A DNA stretch of 64,000 nt, taken from assembly GCF_018882055.1 (NCBI RefSeq), contig NZ_JACVPF010000001.1, forward strand, positions 310,001 through 374,000. The letters are read 5' to 3'. Within the stretch, counting starts at the first letter, position 1; each line of letters begins with the position of its first letter. Made by a program: the position numbers and the translations under genes. Origin of the DNA: Polynucleobacter sp. es-MAR-4 (lineage in GTDB: Bacteria; Pseudomonadota; Gammaproteobacteria; Burkholderiales; Burkholderiaceae). Below, piece by piece: positions 27,834 to 36,246 of this stretch. Below the pieces are notes generated by a model, which saw only the letters and a program-made list of their open reading frames with translations, did no database searches and was not told the DNA's origin.

Positions 27834-28649
27834 TTAACGCTTCAAGCCAGGTGTTTCAACTGTGCCGCCATTAGCGTTCTTTGCCATATACATTGACAAA
27901 GCCATGGTGACATCAGAGCCATAGATTGGGAAAGGGAAACGTTGTTGACGATAGCAATCATTTAAACGTTGCTGCATTGTCCAAAACTGACCGCTAGAAA
28001 CACGGTATGCAGGCCAGTAACCCCAACCTAAAGCAGCACCCTTTTGTTCCGTGATATTTGGTAAATCTTGCAAACGAATACGCTTTCCATTTTCGGAGTG
28101 GCAAGATGCGCATGAGAAGTCCATCGGTCCGCCCTGGAAGAAAAAGGCACGCTTGCCGAGGTCATACATTTCTTTTTCTTTTGGATGGGCAGTGCTTACC
28201 TTGATCTTGTCACCCTTAGACTGGGTTACAACGTAAGCAACAATTGCCTCCATGTCCTTCTTTGGACCCTTTTGGAATGGTGCATCAATCATCTCTTGCG
28301 GATCGCGACCTTGTAAAACTTGCATACAGGTCATCAAGCGGGATTCAAGATCCTGAACCTTGTTGGTATCTTTAAAGTAGCGCGGTAGTTGTGCTGCAGC
28401 GCCTTTAACTACGCCAGGACCTAAACCTAGATTACATTTTTCAAGCGTAGCGTTCTTGGGACCAGCTGGCTTTTTCCATAAATCTTCGCCCGCCGCCTCG
28501 TAAAGCTCTGAAGGATTTCCATCGGCAATCATCTCTCGATATTTAGCAATATCGTCAGTAGCACTTTTTTGTGCTGATACCGAAGATGTCATTGTTAGTA
28601 AAGTTGCCACTAAACCAGTAGCTAACCCTAAGGTCAATTTACGCTGCAT
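27834..28649 (-). CDS. soxA: SoxA cytochrome, active-site subunit of SoxXA
   Basis: The 271-residue precursor has a signal peptide (to SVSAQ). Only one CxxCH site is present (FSCASCHSENGKR); the N-terminal half has two lone Cys (EKCNLG and LMTCMQ) where di-heme SoxA carries a heme, so it is a mono-heme SoxA. QQRLNDCYRQQRFPFP supplies the active-site Cys that takes the persulfide and ligates heme. It partners with SoxX encoded 19 bases downstream. Confidence 0.95.
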   Translation of the reverse strand: MQRKLTLGLATGLVATLLTMTSSVSAQKSATDDIAKYREMIADGNPSELYEAAGEDLWKKPAGPKNATLEKCNLGLGPGVVKGAAAQLPRYFKDTNKVQDLESRLMTCMQVLQGRDPQEMIDAPFQKGPKKDMEAIVAYVVTQSKGDKIKVSTAHPKEKEMYDLGKRAFFFQGGPMDFSCASCHSENGKRIRLQDLPNITEQKGAALGWGYWPAYRVSSGQFWTMQQRLNDCYRQQRFPFPIYGSDVTMALSMYMAKNANGGTVETPGLKR

Positions 28650-28704
28650 TTCCTACCCTTTCAGAACCACGGAGGCGGTGATGATTTATTAAAGCAAAAA
28701 GCAA

Positions 28705-29013
28705 TTAAGAAGCGGTTGCTTCGTCCGTGCGCTTGTCACCCTTGCTATCGTTCCAAGTTACAACAATCTTGTCACCTTTAGCACCCTTGTATTTAAAGTT
28801 CAAGAATGGATCCTTGGAAACTGCTGGACCAAATTGACCATTAAATACATCTTTGCCATTGGCTTTTACGTTGATTGTGCTGATAAACCATGCTGGAATA
28901 GTTTTGCCAGAAGCGTCTTTACGCTGGCCAGATTCCATATCATGTTTCATCAAAATTTTTACATCTACAGTACCGCCGTTTTCAGCAGCTCTTACGCGCA
29001 TTGGATCAGCCAT
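28705..29013 (-). CDS. soxZ: SoxZ, subunit of the SoxYZ sulfur carrier
   Basis: The 102-residue protein has no signal peptide and is expected to leave the cell as a passenger with Tat-exported SoxY. MADPMRVRAAENGGTVDVKILMKHDMESGQRKD is the classical SoxZ start; the immunoglobulin-like fold motif FKYKGAKGDKIVVTWNDSKG closes it. The order soxY-soxZ is standard. Confidence 0.95.
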   Translation of the reverse strand: MADPMRVRAAENGGTVDVKILMKHDMESGQRKDASGKTIPAWFISTINVKANGKDVFNGQFGPAVSKDPFLNFKYKGAKGDKIVVTWNDSKGDKRTDEATAS

Positions 29014-29071
29014 TTTGGTTCCTCTTTTAATCTATATATAAGTGAATCGTATTTATCTACTTGCTTCGGTA

Positions 29072-29524
29072 TTAACCGCCGCAACCACCAAGGGTTACCT
29101 TGACTTCTTTAACAGTCATTAACCACTTGCCATCAGCTTTTACCAAGCCGTATACATTGGATGTTTGACCCATTTTGATACGGGTTGTTACAAATGAATC
29201 TGTACCAGCTGGGATAAAGAATTGAGCTGCCAATGAACTTGGGTTCTTTTCAACCAAGATGGCCATCTGCTCAGCCTTCACTGTAGAAGTAATTCCAACT
29301 GGAACCACCGCACCGTTTTCAGCGATATCTGGAGCGTTCAAAGTGACTGCAGATGATTTATCTGGACTACCAGCGCCCAAGATCTTAAATACATCATCAA
29401 TACCCTTACCTTCAAAAGCGGCTTTATTCCACTCTTGAGCTTGAGCAGTGCTAATAAGACCTGCTGAAGCCATCAAGCCAAATACTGCTGAATACTTCAA
29501 TAAACTACGACGCTGCTGATTCAT
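29072..29524 (-). CDS. soxY: SoxY, sulfur-carrying subunit of SoxYZ
   Basis: The 150-residue precursor starts at the ATG at 29524, which has AAAGGAG upstream; an upstream in-frame start at 29557 lacks one. The Tat signal is MNQQRRSLLKYSAVFG. The protein ends GGCGG, the swinging arm whose Cys carries thiosulfate-derived sulfur between SoxXA, SoxB and SoxCD. The C-terminus is intact and immediately at the stop codon, as expected. Confidence 0.97.
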   Translation of the reverse strand: MNQQRRSLLKYSAVFGLMASAGLISTAQAQEWNKAAFEGKGIDDVFKILGAGSPDKSSAVTLNAPDIAENGAVVPVGITSTVKAEQMAILVEKNPSSLAAQFFIPAGTDSFVTTRIKMGQTSNVYGLVKADGKWLMTVKEVKVTLGGCGG

Positions 29525-29610
29525 AAAAACTCCTTTATTAATCTTTACTTCTATCAATTTATTACCTATTTTGCATTAAAACATGGTGGTTACTACTTAG
29601 TTGGCTATTT

Positions 29611-30690
29611 TTATTTGCCACCAGATAGCATCCACGTTACTAAAGTCTTGCGATCCTCATCCGAAAGCTGGGCTTGTGGTGGCATTGGAATGGAGCCCCA
29701 TACACCAGCCCCTCCTGATTTCACCTTTGCCATTAGCTTATCCAACGCCCCGCTTTGACCATCATATTTCTTGGCAATATCAGTAATTGACGGGCCAACC
29801 AATTTTGCATTGGGCGCATGACAAGCAGAGCAATTCTCGCTTTGGAACAAAGCTGCTGGACCTTTTTTAGCGGCTGAATGCGTATCCTTAGCATGAGCTA
29901 AGCCCTCGCCCGCTGCGCCAGGCAATGCCTTTAACGGTGGCTTTGTTGAATCTGCGCCACGGTATGGGCCATACATGCGGTTTTGCTCTGCAATATTGTC
30001 ATGTGCATTTCGAGCAAAGTCAGGCAATGTTGAGCCAATTTGGACAAATGGTACGCAGTTATGCATGCAAGAACTTCCATTAACGTCCGGCTTGTCCTTC
30101 ACATTCCAGAAGCCATGCTTTGTGGTCATGCCATTACGATTCGGCATTTTGACCTCAGCGATATTTTTATCGCTCAGCACAAAATCATCAGGAACTATCT
30201 CGCCTAGACTCAAAATAAATGCAACAACGGCATAAGTATCGTCAGGAGTTAGTGATCTTGGCGCATTCCATGGCATCGCACGATAAATGTAATCCCACAA
30301 TGTAGATACCGTAGGCACCTTCATGAGGGTTGTACGTTGCGGCTGCTTCATATCCTTTAATGAAGCCACCTTACCCGTCTTGACATCATCTTTAGTGGTG
30401 CCGCCAGCAATTGGAGTAAAGATCTCATTGGACTCTCCAAATGTGCCATGACAGCTCGCACACTTAGCCTCCCAAATGACCTGACCTTTTTCGACAGAGC
30501 CAGACCCTTTTGGCAAACCCTTAAAGTCAGGGCGAACGTCAATGTCCCAAGCGGCAACTTCTGCAGGGGTAGCGACTCTACCAATACCAGGAAATTTGGC
30601 TGAACCCGACTGTGCTAGTGCTTGTTGCGCAGTAATTGCGATGAGCGCCGCAACCCCTAGACCAACACTAAATTTATCCAACTTGAACAT
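29611..30690 (-). CDS. soxD: SoxD, di-heme cytochrome subunit of sulfane dehydrogenase
   Basis: Two heme sites are seen in this 359-residue cytochrome: EAKCASCHGTFGESN and SENCSACHAPNAKLVGPS. A signal peptide ends at QALAQS. SoxD takes electrons from the SoxC molybdenum centre during six-electron oxidation of the sulfane sulfur on SoxY. Its ATG lies inside the soxC 3' end (17-base overlap), with GAGGTGAG as ribosome site, so the two are translationally coupled. Confidence 0.94.
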   Translation of the reverse strand: MFKLDKFSVGLGVAALIAITAQQALAQSGSAKFPGIGRVATPAEVAAWDIDVRPDFKGLPKGSGSVEKGQVIWEAKCASCHGTFGESNEIFTPIAGGTTKDDVKTGKVASLKDMKQPQRTTLMKVPTVSTLWDYIYRAMPWNAPRSLTPDDTYAVVAFILSLGEIVPDDFVLSDKNIAEVKMPNRNGMTTKHGFWNVKDKPDVNGSSCMHNCVPFVQIGSTLPDFARNAHDNIAEQNRMYGPYRGADSTKPPLKALPGAAGEGLAHAKDTHSAAKKGPAALFQSENCSACHAPNAKLVGPSITDIAKKYDGQSGALDKLMAKVKSGGAGVWGSIPMPPQAQLSDEDRKTLVTWMLSGGK

Positions 30691-32074
30691 TGCTCACCTC
30701 GCCGTTTGAATCCAATTTCCATGATTGAATTGCATTGTTGTGATAAATCGATCGAGTCCCGCGAACATTGCGCAGAGTCTTGATCGAGGGTTGAATGTAA
30801 CCAGTGTCATCCATTGCGCGTGATTGCAGAATCGCGGGAGAACCATCCCAAACCCAATCAATATTGAAGCGTGTAATTGACTTCGTAAGGACTGGAGTCT
30901 CTAGACGTGCAGTACGCCAGTTATTGCCGCCATCAAATGAAACATCAACACGTGTAATTTTTCCGCGGCCTGACCAAGCCATACCGCTTACGTTATAGAA
31001 ACCTTTATCTAGCAACTGCTGACCACCTGATGGAGTGGTGATAACTGATTTACATTCCTGAATCGATGCGTACTGACGGTGTGTTCCGTCCGGCATAAGC
31101 TCAATATAGTGAACAGCCTCATCTTTTGCATTCCATGGCATATCGCCCACTTCCAGGCGACGCAACCATTTAACCCAGCTAACACCTTGCACTCCAGGGA
31201 CAACTAAGCGCAACGGAAACCCATTTTCAGGACGCAACATCTCACCGTTCATAGCCCAAGCCACGATGGTGTCATTCAAGCAGCTCTCAAGATTGATGGT
31301 ACGAGTCATGCCTGAACCGTCACCACCCTCAGCAAGCATGAACTTCCCTTTTTTGAGATCGGCACCGCACTCTTCCAACAATACTTTTAAAGGAACACCA
31401 GTGAACTCGCAGCAAGAAAGCATGCCGTGAGTGTACTGAACCGTTGGAACAGCAACGTTGCCCCACTCCAATCCAGTGTTTGCACCACACTCAATAAAGT
31501 GTGTGCGAGAAACGGACGGCAGGCGCATCAAATCATTCATTGTGAAAACACGCGGGTTTTTAACTAAACCATTCACCATTAAGCGATGGGTTTCAGGATT
31601 GAGGTTGTACCAACCTTGATGATGACGCTCAAAATGCAAACCATTTGGAGTGATTGTTCCAAACAATCCCTGCAATGGGGTAAAGGCAACGGAGGCAGCA
31701 GAGACTCGAGTTAAGCCTGGAGACTCGCGGCGAATCAGGTTTGATTCATAAATGGATGGAACTCCATAAGGCATAGTCGCCACATTCTTACCAAGAGTCG
31801 TTTGCCACTCTTGCTTTTCCAAGATCGCAGGATCGCCCTCGCCTGCAGCCATAGCTAGGGGGGCTGTTAAGCCAGCCGCTGCACCGCCTAGAGCAGACAT
31901 AAAGCCCTTACGCAAGAAGCCTCTACGATTCTCATCCAAACCATTGGCATTGATGTCGGCAATAAGCTCTTGAGAAATAAAATGCTCAGGCGCCTTAACA
32001 AGGCGCGCCTGATTGGCTGGCTTTTCGATAGCGCCGATATCCTGCGCACTAATCTCTATTTGTTTTTTGGTCAT
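30674..32074 (-). CDS. soxC: SoxC, molybdenum subunit of sulfane dehydrogenase
   Basis: This 466-residue protein of the sulfite-oxidase family has the molybdenum-ligating Cys in THFIECGANTGLEW, the GSGMTRTINLE and VQGVSWVKWLRRLEVGD blocks, and a C-terminal dimerisation domain. The Tat motif RRGFLRKGFM comes at residues 50-59, after an unusually long ~49-residue leader, yet no closer ATG fits. With SoxD it oxidises SoxY-bound sulfane sulfur, so the pathway takes thiosulfate fully to sulfate. modBC are divergent neighbours. Confidence 0.95.
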   Translation of the reverse strand: MTKKQIEISAQDIGAIEKPANQARLVKAPEHFISQELIADINANGLDENRRGFLRKGFMSALGGAAAGLTAPLAMAAGEGDPAILEKQEWQTTLGKNVATMPYGVPSIYESNLIRRESPGLTRVSAASVAFTPLQGLFGTITPNGLHFERHHQGWYNLNPETHRLMVNGLVKNPRVFTMNDLMRLPSVSRTHFIECGANTGLEWGNVAVPTVQYTHGMLSCCEFTGVPLKVLLEECGADLKKGKFMLAEGGDGSGMTRTINLESCLNDTIVAWAMNGEMLRPENGFPLRLVVPGVQGVSWVKWLRRLEVGDMPWNAKDEAVHYIELMPDGTHRQYASIQECKSVITTPSGGQQLLDKGFYNVSGMAWSGRGKITRVDVSFDGGNNWRTARLETPVLTKSITRFNIDWVWDGSPAILQSRAMDDTGYIQPSIKTLRNVRGTRSIYHNNAIQSWKLDSNGEVSNVQVG

Positions 32075-32109
32075 GTGATCTCTACTTTGATGAATAGATA
32101 CTTAAAAAA

Positions 32110-32451
32110 TTAATGCAAACCTTCGGCAATTTTTGCGCACACCGTTTGGCACATTTCCACCGTAGCGTTATCCGCGATGGAGTAAAAAACAGTCGTACCC
32201 TCTTTGCGCCTCAGCAAAATTCCCGCCTTATGTAGCGCAGCAAGATGACGAGAAACGTTTGCCTGACTGGAGCCGCACAACTCAACAACTTCAGAGACTG
32301 ACTTTTCACCACTACATACTGCATACATGATGCGCAGACGTGATGGCTCTGAAAGAACGCTGAAATAATCAGCAACGCGAGAGAAAACCTTCTCCATTGA
32401 TTCCGGGGAAAGCTTATTGGTAGCCTTTTTGACTTTTGCTTTGATATTCAC
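32110..32451 (-). CDS. ArsR-family regulator of the sox operon (SoxR/SqrR/BigR-like)
   Basis: This 113-residue winged-helix repressor has FSVLSEPSRLRIMYAVCSGEK and the recognition helix SSQANVSRHLAALHKAGIL. Cysteines at 46 and 101/105 resemble the thiol pair by which SqrR/BigR/SoxR-type regulators sense sulfide or persulfide. The long form begins with GTG at 32451; ATG at 32397 is a shorter alternative. It heads the sox operon, 35 bases upstream of soxC, and an inverted repeat lies on its own promoter, so autoregulation is likely. Sensing of sulfane sulfur is inferred. Confidence 0.87.
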   Translation of the reverse strand: MNIKAKVKKATNKLSPESMEKVFSRVADYFSVLSEPSRLRIMYAVCSGEKSVSEVVELCGSSQANVSRHLAALHKAGILLRRKEGTTVFYSIADNATVEMCQTVCAKIAEGLH

Positions 32452-32459
32452 AGGTTTGA

Positions 32460-32465
32460 ATTATA
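32460..32465 (-). promoter_or_regulatory. Candidate -10 of the sox operon
   Basis: A perfect TATAAT on the minus strand, just upstream of the soxR-like GTG start (32451). No good -35 is present. If this is the -10, the transcript would begin only about 2 bases before the GTG, making the first gene leaderless, or it begins at the ATG at 32397 with a ~56-base leader. Confidence 0.45.
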
Positions 32466-32484
32466 TATGCGTGTATATGCATAT
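32465..32484. promoter_or_regulatory. Candidate SoxR operator at the sox promoter
   Basis: ATATGC and GCATAT form perfect 6-bp arms around an 8-base spacer. The core ATGCGTGTATATGCAT (32467-32482) matches 14 of 16 bases of a second site at 38375-38390 read on the other strand. It abuts the candidate -10 of the sox operon, a position suited to repression. Confidence 0.65.
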
Positions 32485-32553
32485 TGGACACCGATGCTGC
32501 GAACACTTATATAGTGGGATACCCTAGCCCCTAAAGGCAATACAATCAAAAAA

Positions 32554-33204
32554 ATGGATATTGATGCAATTCTGCTGTCCTTAAAGCTCGCTTTTTGGAC
32601 GATGGCTCTGATGCTGCCATTTGGGGTATGGTCTGCCCACAAGCTAATTAAACTCAACAAAAGCAAACCCTGGTTTGAGGCTGCTCTAGCACTTCCATTA
32701 GTGCTCCCACCCACTGTTTTGGGCTACTACTTTCTAGTTTCATTTGGAAATGCCAGCATTTTCGGTTTTCCCCTTGTATTTTCATTTACGGGCATCCTTC
32801 TCGCCTCGTTGATTGTGAACATCCCATTTGCCATCCAACCCATCCAAAGGGCGTTTGAGGCTATCAACCCTGAAATTCGTGAGGCTGCCCAGGTAAGCGG
32901 TCTAAGCAATTGGCAAATCTTCCGCTTGATAGAGCTACCACTCTCTTGGCGAGGCATTACTGGAGCAGCCGCCCTTACCTTTGCACATACGCTTGGCGAG
33001 TTCGGTGTTGTCCTGATGGTTGGTGGCGCTATTCCAGGTGAAACAAAAACGGCGTCCATCGCCATTTATGACAAGGTGCAGAGTTTTGATACCTCGGGTG
33101 CTGGAACTATCGCACTCGTTCTCTTAGGCACATCCCTTGTGTGCATTGCGCTCTCCTATGGAATCTTTGGGCGCAACCCTAACCGTCGCAGAGGCATCAG
33201 CTAA
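32554..33204 (+). CDS. modB: Molybdate ABC transporter permease ModB
   Basis: The 216-residue permease has five membrane segments and the ModB motif ALPLVLPPTVLGYYFL and the EAA loop EAAQVSGLSNWQIFRLIELP for contact with the ATPase. It would import molybdate, needed for the molybdopterin cofactor of SoxC encoded on the opposite strand. Its stop overlaps the modC start (TAATG). No modA (periplasmic binding protein) is present beside it. Confidence 0.92.
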   Translation: MDIDAILLSLKLAFWTMALMLPFGVWSAHKLIKLNKSKPWFEAALALPLVLPPTVLGYYFLVSFGNASIFGFPLVFSFTGILLASLIVNIPFAIQPIQRAFEAINPEIREAAQVSGLSNWQIFRLIELPLSWRGITGAAALTFAHTLGEFGVVLMVGGAIPGETKTASIAIYDKVQSFDTSGAGTIALVLLGTSLVCIALSYGIFGRNPNRRRGIS

Positions 33205-34313
33205 TGCTTAAGGTAAAGATTAGTCAAAACACCCCAAGTCCACTTCAGATCAGCCTGGAATGCGCGCCAGGCGACCTACATGCTTTAGTCGGCCCCTCGG
33301 GTAGCGGCAAAACTACGGCTCTTAGAACTATTGCCGGCTTAAATGCACCATCTAGAGGAAAAATTGAATGCAATGGAGAGGTCTGGTTTGAGACGGATGA
33401 TCTTGGTGGCAAGGTCCGGCAGCTTTCGCCTGCGGAACGCTCATGTGGATTCTTATTCCAGCAGTACGCACTCTTTCCACATCTCAACGCATTAGGTAAT
33501 GTGGCAATTCCTTTGCAAAATTCTGGTCTCAATACATTTGAACGCAAGAAAGTCAGCTTAGATCTACTGGATCGCATGGGTATAGCTGATCTTGCAGATA
33601 GGTTGCCACACCAGCTGTCTGGCGGACAGCAGCAACGTGTTGCCCTCGCTAGAGCCCTGGCCAGACAACCCAAAGTCTTACTATTGGATGAGCCATTTTC
33701 AGCAATTGACGCTCCAACACGTCAAGGCCTTTATAAGACCTTGGCACAGCTTCGAACAGACTTAAATATTCCCATGATCTTGGTAACGCATGACTTACGT
33801 GAGGCTGATTTATTGGCTGACCGGATTACCGTCATAGATCAGGGCATTAGTTTGCAAACTGCCGCGCCAAGAGTTTTATTTGAAAGGCCGAGGAATTCCC
33901 GAGTCGCAGAATTAGTTGGCATTAGCAATATGTTTCAGGGCGTATTTGACTCTGGTAGCTTGAGTTGGGATGGGTGCAACACGGTTTTTAGTGTTGCAGA
34001 TAAAGGAAAGATTCCTCCCAAAGCACGTGTTGCCTGGGTTATTCCTCAGAGTGGCTTAAGTGTCCATAACAAACCGACTCAGACCAGCGTGCCTGCACTT
34101 GTTGAGAAGATGAGCGCGCTTGGTCAGATAGCTGTTATTCAGTTGCGAATTCAAGACAGTGAAAATACCGTTGAATGGGAGGCCTCTGCAGCCGAAGTCA
34201 ACAGATTACAGATGCAGACTGGAGCACCAATGCATCTCGAGCTCGATGGAAATCAAATTCATATCATGCCTTTGCGACCCATTAATGATCCACGTCGCTT
34301 TGTTGATCAATAG
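33204..34313 (+). CDS. modC: Molybdate ABC transporter ATPase ModC
   Basis: The 369-residue ATPase has Walker A GPSGSGKTTALRTIAGL, Q-loop FLFQQYALFPH, signature LSGGQQQRVALARAL, Walker B LLLDEPFSAID and the switch His in VTHDLREADLL. A C-terminal molybdate/TOBE-type domain follows (about residues 285-360). It starts within the modB stop codon and so is translationally coupled. No Mo-responsive element is recognised upstream. Confidence 0.93.
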   Translation: MLKVKISQNTPSPLQISLECAPGDLHALVGPSGSGKTTALRTIAGLNAPSRGKIECNGEVWFETDDLGGKVRQLSPAERSCGFLFQQYALFPHLNALGNVAIPLQNSGLNTFERKKVSLDLLDRMGIADLADRLPHQLSGGQQQRVALARALARQPKVLLLDEPFSAIDAPTRQGLYKTLAQLRTDLNIPMILVTHDLREADLLADRITVIDQGISLQTAAPRVLFERPRNSRVAELVGISNMFQGVFDSGSLSWDGCNTVFSVADKGKIPPKARVAWVIPQSGLSVHNKPTQTSVPALVEKMSALGQIAVIQLRIQDSENTVEWEASAAEVNRLQMQTGAPMHLELDGNQIHIMPLRPINDPRRFVDQ

Positions 34314-34327
34314 AAATCAGATGCAAA

Positions 34328-34362
34328 ATGCGCTTACTAGATTCCCATCCAAGCAAGCGCAT
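34328..34362. repeat. Inverted repeat between modC and the DUF2892 gene
   Basis: Perfect 8-bp arms ATGCGCTT (34328-34335) and AAGCGCAT (34355-34362) flank a 19-base loop in the gap between two convergent genes. There is no T tract, so it is a weak terminator candidate at most. Confidence 0.4.
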
Positions 34363-34376
34363 CAATATAGGCGGAA

Positions 34377-34592
34377 TTACTTAGAGCAACCGCCGCCGCC
34401 ACAAGAACCGCTACCACTAGTATTGATTCCTAATAATGGATAGGCTGGGCAGAATCTAAACAGTCCTGTTGCCAAAGGAACAATGCCAATCCAAGCCCAA
34501 ACACCAGTCGTTCCTGTAATAGCCAAACCAATTAGCACTAGTCCAACGACAATTCGTAACATGCGGTCAATACCGCCAACATTGCATTTCAT
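34377..34592 (-). CDS. DUF2892 membrane protein with Cys-Gly tail
   Basis: The 71-residue protein has the DUF2892 start KCNVGGIDRMLRIVVGLVLIG, two membrane segments and FRFCPAYPLLGINT. It then ends SGSGSCGGGGCSK instead of the short tail usual for the family. In YgaP this domain anchors a rhodanese to the membrane; here a separate exported rhodanese lies just upstream (31-base gap). The flexible Gly/Cys tail could accept sulfur or bind metal; that is inference. Last gene of the second sulfur operon. Confidence 0.8.
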   Translation of the reverse strand: MKCNVGGIDRMLRIVVGLVLIGLAITGTTGVWAWIGIVPLATGLFRFCPAYPLLGINTSGSGSCGGGGCSK

Positions 34593-34622
34593 ATCAACAT
34601 CCTTTTTAAAATTATGTACAGA

Positions 34623-35600
34623 TTAGTTCAGAGATACACCTACCAATGGACGACCTTCTAAAGTCCAAAGGTATAAAGACCCATCATAGAGTTTGGTAGA
34701 TTTATTACCAATCAACTCAGACATCACAAACCAACCACCAGCAGCCAAGTGACCGCTATTGCAATAGCTAATTGCAGGTGCCTTGGGATTAATACCGTTA
34801 GCAGCAAATAAGGAGTTATAGGTATTCTTATCCCAGAAATACAAGGCTCCTTTTGCTGGCTTTGCTAACAGCTCAGGAGCCAATTCTTTCGCTCCAGCGA
34901 TATGGCCATAAGCACCCACATAATCACGCTTGCTAAGACCAAAATACTGAACGGGTTGACGAGCATCAATCAGGGTAGATTTACCTGTTTTTGAAGCCAA
35001 TGCCACTTGCTCTGAATTGGCAATCAACTCTTTGCGCTCTGCTTTACCGAGCCAAGTTCCATTTGATTTAACGGATGGCGCAACAGAATAATCGCGGCCT
35101 TCAGAAAGCCAGCCTGCCATACCGCCATCCAATACGGCAATATTGTCCTCGCCGTAAACTTTAAATTGCCAATAAGCACGCAATGCCTCATCAATGTCAG
35201 ATATATCCAGGCCAACCGGAACCAGAACAATTGGCTTATCAGAATTAATGCCTACTGACTGAATAATTTTTTCAAAGTCTGCTTTTTCAGGGATAAGATA
35301 TTTGATCTTTTTTCCGTCAATCATTCTGTCGGCTCTGACTTTTTTGAAATCCAATAACGTTGAGTCCTGAATATGCCCGCCTACCTCAACCAAAAATTTC
35401 TTGCCAGTCTTTTTATCGACTTCAAATTCAGGGGCACGCGTATAGCTAGCAACATCGCCGCGAACTTCAAGTATCTGAACTTCTGATTGGTTAGCCGCCA
35501 ACCACTCTGCGCTAACCACCGGACCAGGCAATGTCACAGCCTGAACAATTCCTATAAAGCTTGCGATGGCAATAGCCAGCCCTAATTGCATCTTTTTCAT
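34623..35600 (-). CDS. Exported two-domain rhodanese (thiosulfate sulfurtransferase-like)
   Basis: 325 residues with a signal peptide (to GIVQA) and two rhodanese domains. The second carries the catalytic Cys in AISYCNSGHLAAGGWFVMSE; the first lacks Cys in the equivalent loop (VLVPVGLDISD), as in bovine-type rhodaneses. It should transfer sulfane sulfur from thiosulfate to a thiophile in the periplasm. Co-directional with the unknown gene upstream (13 bases) and the DUF2892 gene downstream. Confidence 0.9.
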   Translation of the reverse strand: MKKMQLGLAIAIASFIGIVQAVTLPGPVVSAEWLAANQSEVQILEVRGDVASYTRAPEFEVDKKTGKKFLVEVGGHIQDSTLLDFKKVRADRMIDGKKIKYLIPEKADFEKIIQSVGINSDKPIVLVPVGLDISDIDEALRAYWQFKVYGEDNIAVLDGGMAGWLSEGRDYSVAPSVKSNGTWLGKAERKELIANSEQVALASKTGKSTLIDARQPVQYFGLSKRDYVGAYGHIAGAKELAPELLAKPAKGALYFWDKNTYNSLFAANGINPKAPAISYCNSGHLAAGGWFVMSELIGNKSTKLYDGSLYLWTLEGRPLVGVSLN

Positions 35601-35613
35601 ATGAACTCCTAGG

Positions 35614-36237
35614 TTAATTTGAAAGTAATAAATGCTGTGAAAGCCGATCTAATAAATCAATCTTGCTTTCTGTTAAAACGTGATGACTCTTCGAATCTAA
35701 AGCCATATTTAAATCGCCAAGCTCAATCTTGAGCTCACCAATTTTTTGGTCTCTGCCCAGGATTAACATTTCCATTTCTATAAAATATAGTTTTGTTAAT
35801 GCACTGATCCAGCGTGCAATCGGCCCCATTCTGCCCTTTGTCGCCATATCAAAATTACGTAGCTCAGCGACTACCGATTTTGCTGATACAAACTTTTCAC
35901 CAGTAACCCATTGATTGGTGGTGAATAGGCGAACTGGCAAACCTTGCTGATTTAACGCAATCCCAATGAGGTGATGGAAATCATGTCCACATCTCTTAAA
36001 TAAGTGGAAATGACCATGCTCTCCATCCAGCATCTCATCTGCCGAGTGAGCGTGGTAATAAAATTCATAACCGCTTACTTCATCAACCAAGTCATTTGCT
36101 GGGTAATGATTCCACTCAATAAACTCTTTGGAGCCACACAACGCTACCTCACTAAGAGTTAAACCCTTCTTCGCGTAGCGCGTTTGGATACTGGCAATTT
36201 CTTGAGCAGCCAAACAGAGGGTGGATTGGATCAACAC
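35614..36237 (-). CDS. Uncharacterised His-rich protein in sulfur operon
   Basis: A 207-residue protein I do not recognise with confidence. No signal peptide or membrane segment is evident. Its centre is strongly patterned: FYYHAHSADEMLDGEHGHFH, then KRCGHDFHHLIGIALN and VRLFTTNQWVTGE. The cluster of His with Asp/Glu suggests metal or heme binding, which is inference. The C-terminal half is helical (ISALTKLYFIEMEMLILGRD). GTG at 36237 is the only credible start, 9 bases after the NPCGP gene. Gene context puts it in the sulfur operon. Confidence 0.75.
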   Translation of the reverse strand: MLIQSTLCLAAQEIASIQTRYAKKGLTLSEVALCGSKEFIEWNHYPANDLVDEVSGYEFYYHAHSADEMLDGEHGHFHLFKRCGHDFHHLIGIALNQQGLPVRLFTTNQWVTGEKFVSAKSVVAELRNFDMATKGRMGPIARWISALTKLYFIEMEMLILGRDQKIGELKIELGDLNMALDSKSHHVLTESKIDLLDRLSQHLLLSN

Positions 36238-36246
36238 GTTAATGAA

